DNA of 11,972 bases from JAVWMQ01 sp036637375 (GTDB taxonomy: Bacteria > Bacillota > Clostridia > Peptostreptococcales > Anaerovoracaceae): NCBI GenBank assembly GCA_036637375.1, contig JAVWMQ010000047.1, positions 1 through 11,972 of the forward strand. The letters are read 5' to 3'. Positions 7,458 through 11,972 of the stretch are shown here, piece after piece. The translations under genes were made by a program, and so were the position numbers. The notes beneath the pieces are model-generated. The model had not been told where the DNA came from and made no database searches. It was given only the letters and a program-made list of their open reading frames with translations. How positions within the stretch are numbered: the first letter of the stretch is position 1; every line of letters starts with the position of its first letter.

Positions 7458-8738
7458 ATGGCTATTCAAGTTATAAAAGATAATTGTAAAGGATGTAAGC
7501 TTTGTATCAAAGCTTGTCCATTTGATGCTATTGAAATGAACGGAAAAGTTGCTGAAATCAATAGCAAATGTACTGCTTGTAACCAGTGTATCGCTGCATG
7601 TAAATTCGATGCAATCGAAAAAACTGGTGATGATGAAGCAGTTGACTTAAGCGCATACAAGGATGTTTGGGTATTTGCTGAACAGAGAGACGGAAAATTA
7701 ATGAACGTTGCTCTTGAATTAATCGGTGAAGGCTACAGACTAGCAAAAGAAATCAGTGAAGATACAAAAGTTTGTGCAGTATTAGTTGGTGATGGAATTG
7801 ATAACCTAGCTGATGAATGTTATGCATACGGTGCTGAAAGAGTTATTCTAATTCAGGATCCACTACTAAAGAACTTCACTACTGATGCTTATACAAAAGT
7901 AATCACAGATGCGATTGCTGTACATAAACCAGAAATCGTTCTATACGGTGCTACTCACATTGGTAGAGACTTAGCTCCAAGAATTGCAGCTAGAGTAAAC
8001 ACTGGTCTAACAGCTGACTGTACAAGACTAGACGTTAAAGTTTCAAGCTACATTCAGTTCGCTAACAAAGAAACTACTCTTGATACTTCTACACTTGATC
8101 CTAACGATCCAAGCACAGGAATCAAACAGACTCGTCCAGCATTTGGTGGTAACCTAATGGCTACAATCATTTGTCCTAAGACTAGACCTCAGATGTCTAC
8201 AGTAAGACCTGGAGTAATGTCTAAGAGAGAACCTGTTGCTGGAGCAACTGGAGAACTTGTAGTATTCAAGCCAGAAATCGCTGAAGCAGATATCAGAACT
8301 AAGATTGTTGAAATCGTTAAATCTGCAAAAGAAATGGTTTCTCTAACTGATGCTGAAATCATCTGTTCAGGTGGTAGAGGTCTTGGTGACGAAAGTGGAT
8401 TTGAATTAATGAAACAGTTCGCTGAAAAAGTTGGCGGAGTTGTAGGTTCTTCAAGAGCTTGCGTAGATGCTGGTTGGATTGATCATTCTCATCAGGTTGG
8501 TCAGACAGGTACAACTGTTAAACCTAGAATCTACTTCGCATGTGGTATTTCAGGAGCTATCCAGCACTTAGCTGGTATGCAGAATTCAGACATCATCGTT
8601 GCAATCAACAAAGATGCTGATGCTCCAATCTTTGAAGTAGCTGACTACGGAATCGTAGGAGACTTATTCAAAGTTGTTCCACAGATTATTGAAGCATGGG
8701 ATAATGCAGAAGCTTTATTTGACGCTTCAGTAAAATAA
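7458..8738 (+). CDS. etfA: EtfA with fused N-terminal two-cluster ferredoxin domain
   Basis: This is the alpha subunit of the electron transfer flavoprotein, 426 residues, about 60-90 longer than plain EtfA. The extension carries two cysteine sets, Cys10-13-16-20 followed by Pro21, and Cys38-41-44-48 followed by Lys49, predicted to bind two [4Fe-4S] clusters. The EtfA N-terminal domain begins near residue 66. The C-terminal FAD domain shows SGGRGLG (304-310), SSRACVDAGW (331-340), QVGQTGTTVKP (346-356), GISGAIQH (363-370) and INKDADAPIF (383-392). This architecture and the gene order dehydrogenase-etfB-etfA match CarCDE, the caffeyl-CoA reductase-Etf of Acetobacterium woodii, where CarE carries the clusters. 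The fused domain probably passes low-potential electrons to soluble ferredoxin. An AGGAGG site (7443-7448) lies nine bases before the ATG, and the gene is 22 bases after etfB. Confidence 0.95.
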   Translation: MAIQVIKDNCKGCKLCIKACPFDAIEMNGKVAEINSKCTACNQCIAACKFDAIEKTGDDEAVDLSAYKDVWVFAEQRDGKLMNVALELIGEGYRLAKEISEDTKVCAVLVGDGIDNLADECYAYGAERVILIQDPLLKNFTTDAYTKVITDAIAVHKPEIVLYGATHIGRDLAPRIAARVNTGLTADCTRLDVKVSSYIQFANKETTLDTSTLDPNDPSTGIKQTRPAFGGNLMATIICPKTRPQMSTVRPGVMSKREPVAGATGELVVFKPEIAEADIRTKIVEIVKSAKEMVSLTDAEIICSGGRGLGDESGFELMKQFAEKVGGVVGSSRACVDAGWIDHSHQVGQTGTTVKPRIYFACGISGAIQHLAGMQNSDIIVAINKDADAPIFEVADYGIVGDLFKVVPQIIEAWDNAEALFDASVK

Positions 8739-8749
8739 GATTATATAAT
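8719..8749 (+). promoter_or_regulatory. Possible promoter for the hydrogenase operon
   Basis: TTGACG (8719-8724, inside the end of etfA) is followed by a 19-base spacer and a perfect TATAAT (8744-8749). The spacer is two bases longer than ideal. Transcription from here would begin near 8756, so the following hairpin would be part of the leader. This is the best promoter-like pair close to the hydrogenase gene, but in AT-rich DNA such matches arise by chance. Confidence 0.3.
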
Positions 8750-8770
8750 AATTTTATTAAAGAACCATTT

Positions 8771-8801
8771 AGGGCGCAAATGCTGTTTGCGCCCTTATTT
8801 T
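8771..8801 (+). terminator. Intrinsic terminator after etfA
   Basis: AGGGCGCAAA (8771-8780), loop TGCTG, and TTTGCGCCCT (8786-8795) form a perfect 10-bp stem, followed by TATTTT (8796-8801). It ends the bcd-etfBA unit. Only 20 bases separate its T-tract from the hydrogenase start codon, so hydrogenase transcripts must either read through it or contain it in their leader. Confidence 0.85.
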
Positions 8802-8821
8802 AAGTAATGAGGAGAATGTTA

Positions 8822-10249
8822 ATGAGAAAATTTGAAACTGATGTGCAACTATTAAAGTACAAAGTTCTAAGAGAGGTAGCAAAACACTCTTGGGAAGGGA
8901 CAGAAGTTTTTTCGGTTTTTGATGAAATCGCAAAAACTATTGTAAAAAAAGGGGAGCCTTCTAATAGGTGTTGTATATATAAAGATAGAGCGATTGTAGC
9001 TGAAAGAATAAGAATTGCTCTTGGTGGTAACAAGAAAAACCCAAATGTAATAGAAGTAATTGATATTGCTTGCGATGAATGCCCAAAAGCAGGGCATGTT
9101 GTAACTGACCTTTGTAGGGGTTGCTTAGCACATGCTTGTGCAAGTAAATGTAAATTTGGTGCTATTACATTTGATAAAGAATATAAAGCTCATATAGATA
9201 AGAGTAAATGTGTGGAATGTGGTCAATGTGCAAATGCATGTCCTTACTCTGCTATAAATAACTTCAAAAGACCTTGTGAACGTGCATGTAAAGCAGATGC
9301 AATACATATGGCGGAAACAGAGGAAGCTGAAATTAATTATGAAAATTGCGTATCATGTGGGGCGTGTGTGAGAGCTTGTCCATTTGGTGCGACTGTAGAT
9401 AAATCATATATGGTAGACATTATTAATTTAATTAGAAATAGCAATAACAATGAGGCGTACAAGGTTCATGCTATTGTTGCACCTGCTTTTGCAAGTCAAT
9501 TCGACTATGCTCAATTAGGGCAGATTGTTTCTGCAATTAAAGAACTTGGATTTGCAACTGTTTCTGAAGTTGCTGAAGCTGCAGATATTGTTGCATACAA
9601 AGAAGCGAGAGAACTTGTAGAAAAAGGTTTCTTGACAACATCTTGTTGCCCAGCATTTGTTAAGTATGTAGAAACAAAATTTCCTGAGCTAACTTGTCAT
9701 ATTTCACACAATCTTTCACCTATGGGAGAAATGGGAAGTATGCTAAAGGAAAAAGATCCAAACTGTAAGGTGGTATTTATTGGACCTTGTGTTGCAAAGA
9801 AAGCGGAAGCGAAACTTGATAAAGTGAAAGATTTTGTTGATTTTGTAATGACATATGAGGAATTACAAGCGCTTATTGATAGCAAGGACATTGTTATTGA
9901 AGACTTACCAGAAAGCTTATTAGATGATGCAACTGGATTTGGTAGAGGATTCGCTAGAAGTGGTGGAGTTGCAGCGGCTGTTGTACAATCAATTAAGGAA
10001 GATGATACTATTGATTTTGAAGTAAACCCAATTGCTTGTGAAGGACTTGATAAGTGTAAAGCGGCATTAATGAGAGCTTCAAAAAATGTATTGCTAAATA
10101 ATATCATTGAAGGTATGGCATGTGAAGGTGGCTGCGTTGGTGGTGCTGGAAACTTATCTCGTGAAGAGAAATTCAGAAAACAAGTGGATAGACATGCTAC
10201 TGATGCATCAATAAAAACAATCAAAGAAAGCGTTGAAAGGCATATATAA
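8822..10249 (+). CDS. Monomeric [FeFe] hydrogenase, group B type
   Basis: Predicted to interconvert protons and H2 using ferredoxin in the cytoplasm. The 475 residues have an N-terminal Fe-S region and a C-terminal H-cluster domain. H-cluster motifs are TSCCPAF (273-279), GPCVAKKAE (321-329) and MACEGGCVGGAG (432-443). The four predicted cluster cysteines are 276, 323, 434 and 438, and Cys275 occupies the proton-relay position of group A enzymes. The third motif (GGAGN) and Gly in place of Met before Pro322 suit group B. The N-terminal region has Cys84/87/98/101 and then two 46-residue repeats, each with six cysteines (106-140 and 152-186), enough for several [4Fe-4S] clusters. ATG 8822 is chosen over 8807 and 8816 because GAGGAG (8809-8814) lies seven bases before it. 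The gene overlaps prmA by one base. Maturases HydEFG are not in the window. A sensory role cannot be excluded. Confidence 0.88.
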   Translation: MRKFETDVQLLKYKVLREVAKHSWEGTEVFSVFDEIAKTIVKKGEPSNRCCIYKDRAIVAERIRIALGGNKKNPNVIEVIDIACDECPKAGHVVTDLCRGCLAHACASKCKFGAITFDKEYKAHIDKSKCVECGQCANACPYSAINNFKRPCERACKADAIHMAETEEAEINYENCVSCGACVRACPFGATVDKSYMVDIINLIRNSNNNEAYKVHAIVAPAFASQFDYAQLGQIVSAIKELGFATVSEVAEAADIVAYKEARELVEKGFLTTSCCPAFVKYVETKFPELTCHISHNLSPMGEMGSMLKEKDPNCKVVFIGPCVAKKAEAKLDKVKDFVDFVMTYEELQALIDSKDIVIEDLPESLLDDATGFGRGFARSGGVAAAVVQSIKEDDTIDFEVNPIACEGLDKCKAALMRASKNVLLNNIIEGMACEGGCVGGAGNLSREEKFRKQVDRHATDASIKTIKESVERHI

Positions 10250-11202
10250 TGAAGTACATTGAAGCAAGTATAATTACAACAGATTTTGGTATTGAAGAAG
10301 TTACAGCAACTTTGATGAATATTGGAATTACAGAATCTGTAATAGATAATCCTAGAACTGCAATTGAACAACTTGAAAAAAAGAATTCATATGATTGGGA
10401 TTATGTAGATGAAAACATCATAGATAAAAACGAAGATCCAAAGATAACTGTTTATTTAGAGGATACAGCTGAAGGTAAAGTGAAATTTGAAGAATTAAAA
10501 AATGCTTTAGCAGAACTTAAATCTTTGGAAGGTACTTTTGGTGAAAATGGTAATTTAGGTTCATTAGAGTTAAAAGTTAATGTTATTGATGATGAGGATT
10601 GGATGAACTCATATAAAGAGCATTTCAAGACAATTAAGTTGACTGATTCTATTGTTGTAAGACCATCATGGGAAGAAGATGAAATTCCAAATGATATGAA
10701 AGTACTTGAACTAGATCCAGGTATGGCTTTTGGAACTGGTGACCATGAAACTACAGCTATGTGCGCAACATTGATGGAGGAATTTGGCTGTGATGGCAAA
10801 TCTGTTTTAGATGTTGGTACTGGTTCTGGTATACTTGCAATAGCTGCATCTTTGCTTGGAGCTAAAGACATCTTAGGTGTTGATATTGATCCTATAGCAG
10901 TAGAAGTTGCTAAAGAAAATGTAGAAATGAATAAATGCGAAGGAAATATTGTAATTAAAGAAGCAGATTTAACTAAGGGTATCGACTTCAAGGGTGATAT
11001 TGTAGTTGCGAATTTAATGGCTGAGATGGTAGTTATGCTTTCTAAGGCTGTAAAGAATCATATGAATGAAGGTGGCGTTTTTATATCTTCAGGAATTTTA
11101 AATGAGAAAAAAGATATGGTTATTGAAGGTTTAAATGAAGTAGGACTAACTGTAGTTAAAGTTTTAGATAGAGGCGATTGGAGCGCAATTGCAGCAAAAT
11201 GA
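10249..11202 (+). CDS. prmA: Ribosomal protein L11 methyltransferase PrmA
   Basis: PrmA uses S-adenosylmethionine to trimethylate amino groups of ribosomal protein L11. The 317 residues contain an N-terminal substrate-recognition domain (1 to about 110), a linker with DEDWMNSYKEHF (115-126), and a class I methyltransferase domain. Signatures are LDPGMAFGTGDHETT (155-169), SAM motif I DVGTGSG (188-194), the acidic strand end VDID (211-214) and VANLMAEM (253-260). In the first motif Asp165 replaces the Thr common in other PrmA proteins, a small deviation. The ATG overlaps the hydrogenase stop codon (TAATG), and AAAGG (10236-10240) serves as the ribosome binding site, so translation is probably coupled. 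The stop codon overlaps the rsmE start. Pairing with rsmE is common in Firmicutes. Confidence 0.95.
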   Translation: MKYIEASIITTDFGIEEVTATLMNIGITESVIDNPRTAIEQLEKKNSYDWDYVDENIIDKNEDPKITVYLEDTAEGKVKFEELKNALAELKSLEGTFGENGNLGSLELKVNVIDDEDWMNSYKEHFKTIKLTDSIVVRPSWEEDEIPNDMKVLELDPGMAFGTGDHETTAMCATLMEEFGCDGKSVLDVGTGSGILAIAASLLGAKDILGVDIDPIAVEVAKENVEMNKCEGNIVIKEADLTKGIDFKGDIVVANLMAEMVVMLSKAVKNHMNEGGVFISSGILNEKKDMVIEGLNEVGLTVVKVLDRGDWSAIAAK

Positions 11203-11936
11203 GTAGATTTTTTGTAGATAGTAATATGATCGGCGAAAGTAGTATTACAATTAATAGTAAATCTGATGTTCAGCATATTACAAAAGTGCTTAGATTAAGA
11301 ACTCAAGATATAATTGATGTTTCTGATAGTTTAATGTGGGAATACAGATGTGAAATTGAATCTATTGATAAGCATGAGGTCGTTGTTAAAATCTTGGATA
11401 AACAAAAATTTGCAAGAGAACCTAAAACGCAAATTTCATTGTTCCAGGGAGTTCCTAAGCAGGGGAAGATGGATCTAGTAGTGCAAAAGTCTGTCGAACT
11501 TGGTGTTAAAAATATTATTCCGGTTTTTATGAAGAGAACTGTCGTATCAGATAAGGGTTCTTTTTATAAAAAGATTGATAGAATGAGAATTATAGGCGAG
11601 GAAGCGGCAAAACAATGCCAAAGAGGTCTTATACCTACAGTATTTGATGCAGTTGGTTTTGATGAAGCTTTGAACCTTTTAGCTGAAAATGATATAGTTA
11701 TATTTCCATATGAAAATGAGGAAAACTTGACTATAAAAAAAGCTCTTAGAGATTTAGAAAGTAAGCCTCTGAAGGTTGCGATTATAATTGGACCAGAAGG
11801 TGGATTTTCTGATGAAGAAGCTTTTGAACTAAAGAAAAAAGGTGCACTTTGTGTATCACTAGGGAGTACAATTTTACGAACTGAGACTGCAAGTATTGCA
11901 GCTCTAGCAATGACGATGTATGAACTAGAATTATAA
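11199..11936 (+). CDS. rsmE: 16S rRNA m3U1498 methyltransferase RsmE
   Basis: RsmE methylates N3 of U1498 in 16S rRNA. The 245 residues match the usual length of about 245. An N-terminal PUA-like domain (1 to about 70, with HITKVLRLR at 26-34) precedes a SPOUT (trefoil-knot) methyltransferase domain. Its signatures are KMDLVVQKSVELGV (90-103), EEAAKQCQR (134-142), IIGPEGGFSDEE (196-207) and LGSTILRTETA (221-231), the last two forming the SAM-binding knot. I chose ATG 11199 over a TTG at 11178 because it makes the classic ATGA overlap with the prmA stop and gives the family-typical start MSRFFV. It is the last gene of the hydrogenase-prmA-rsmE unit, with a terminator ten bases after its stop. 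Confidence 0.95.
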   Translation: MSRFFVDSNMIGESSITINSKSDVQHITKVLRLRTQDIIDVSDSLMWEYRCEIESIDKHEVVVKILDKQKFAREPKTQISLFQGVPKQGKMDLVVQKSVELGVKNIIPVFMKRTVVSDKGSFYKKIDRMRIIGEEAAKQCQRGLIPTVFDAVGFDEALNLLAENDIVIFPYENEENLTIKKALRDLESKPLKVAIIIGPEGGFSDEEAFELKKKGALCVSLGSTILRTETASIAALAMTMYELEL

Positions 11937-11941
11937 CATTT

Positions 11942-11972
11942 AAAAACTGGACAAGCTATTGTCCAGTTTTTT
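11942..11972 (+). terminator. Intrinsic terminator after rsmE
   Basis: ACTGGACAA (11946-11954), loop GCTA, and TTGTCCAGT (11959-11967) form a perfect 9-bp stem followed by TTTTT to the window edge. The A-run before the stem can pair with the U-tract, so it might also work in the opposite direction. It closes the hydrogenase-prmA-rsmE transcription unit. Confidence 0.92.

Noticed and set aside
8807..8821. Upstream ATG starts at 8807 and 8816 for the hydrogenase
   Set aside because: The GAGGAG site at 8809-8814 overlaps or abuts these codons and is correctly spaced only for ATG 8822.
9697..10371. Long minus-strand open frame (224 codons) opposite the hydrogenase and prmA
   Set aside because: It is antisense to two genes with clear family motifs, it crosses their junction, and its translation is a low-complexity Ser/Cys/Phe-rich string with no recognisable domain.
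10452..10991. Minus-strand open frame of 179 codons opposite prmA
   Set aside because: The Ser/Pro-rich translation is typical of the reverse of an AT-rich gene, and the plus strand holds intact PrmA motifs.
11178..11198. TTG start for rsmE, seven codons earlier
   Set aside because: The ATG at 11199 gives the ATGA overlap with prmA and the family-typical N-terminus; the added residues resemble nothing in RsmE.
1..11972. CRISPR arrays, insertion sequences, tRNA or rRNA genes, phage or toxin-antitoxin genes
   Set aside because: No regularly spaced repeats, transposase or integrase motifs, cloverleaf-like segments or small paired genes were found on reading either strand.

Overview
The window is AT-rich and densely packed, with strong purine-rich ribosome binding sites. 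It carries oxygen-sensitive enzymes (an [FeFe] hydrogenase and a ferredoxin-fused electron transfer flavoprotein). Together these point to a strictly anaerobic, low-GC Firmicute of the class Clostridia. The genus cannot be fixed from this sequence. There are no mobile elements, tRNA/rRNA genes, CRISPR arrays or gene-free stretches over 300 bases.

Layout. Bases 1-95 hold a plus-strand intrinsic terminator for a gene off the left edge, convergent with rodA (96-1211, minus), a SEDS-family peptidoglycan glycosyltransferase. A short AT-rich gap carries two face-to-face promoters that share one palindromic -10 box and drive rodA leftward and rny (RNase Y, 1368-2909) rightward. A strong hairpin separates rny from a cysteine desulfurase gene (2960-4066) and thiI (4083-5267), a sulfur-trafficking pair for 4-thiouridine in tRNA and/or thiamine synthesis. 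A 196-base gap then carries a near-consensus Rex (NADH-sensing repressor) operator and a second imperfect palindrome. It precedes bcd-etfB-etfA (5464-8738), an acyl-CoA dehydrogenase with its electron transfer flavoprotein. EtfA has an extra N-terminal domain predicted to hold two [4Fe-4S] clusters. After another hairpin comes a monomeric [FeFe] hydrogenase of the group B type (8822-10249). Its stop codon overlaps the start of prmA (ribosomal protein L11 methyltransferase), which overlaps the start of rsmE (16S rRNA m3U1498 methyltransferase). A terminator ends the window.

How the genes work together. The centre of the window is a redox module. The Bcd/Etf complex is predicted to oxidise NADH and, by flavin-based electron bifurcation, reduce both an enoyl-CoA and ferredoxin. 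The downstream hydrogenase could re-oxidise ferredoxin by evolving H2, or run in reverse. A Rex site in front of bcd would link expression to the NADH/NAD+ ratio. The ferredoxin-fused EtfA recalls the caffeyl-CoA reductase-Etf complex of Acetobacterium (CarCDE) rather than the plain EtfA of classical butyrate operons, and no crt, hbd or thl gene is adjacent, so the physiological acyl-CoA is open. Families are standard. The most interesting points are the regulatory architecture, the modular Fe-S domains and the coupling of a hydrogenase gene to ribosome-modification genes.
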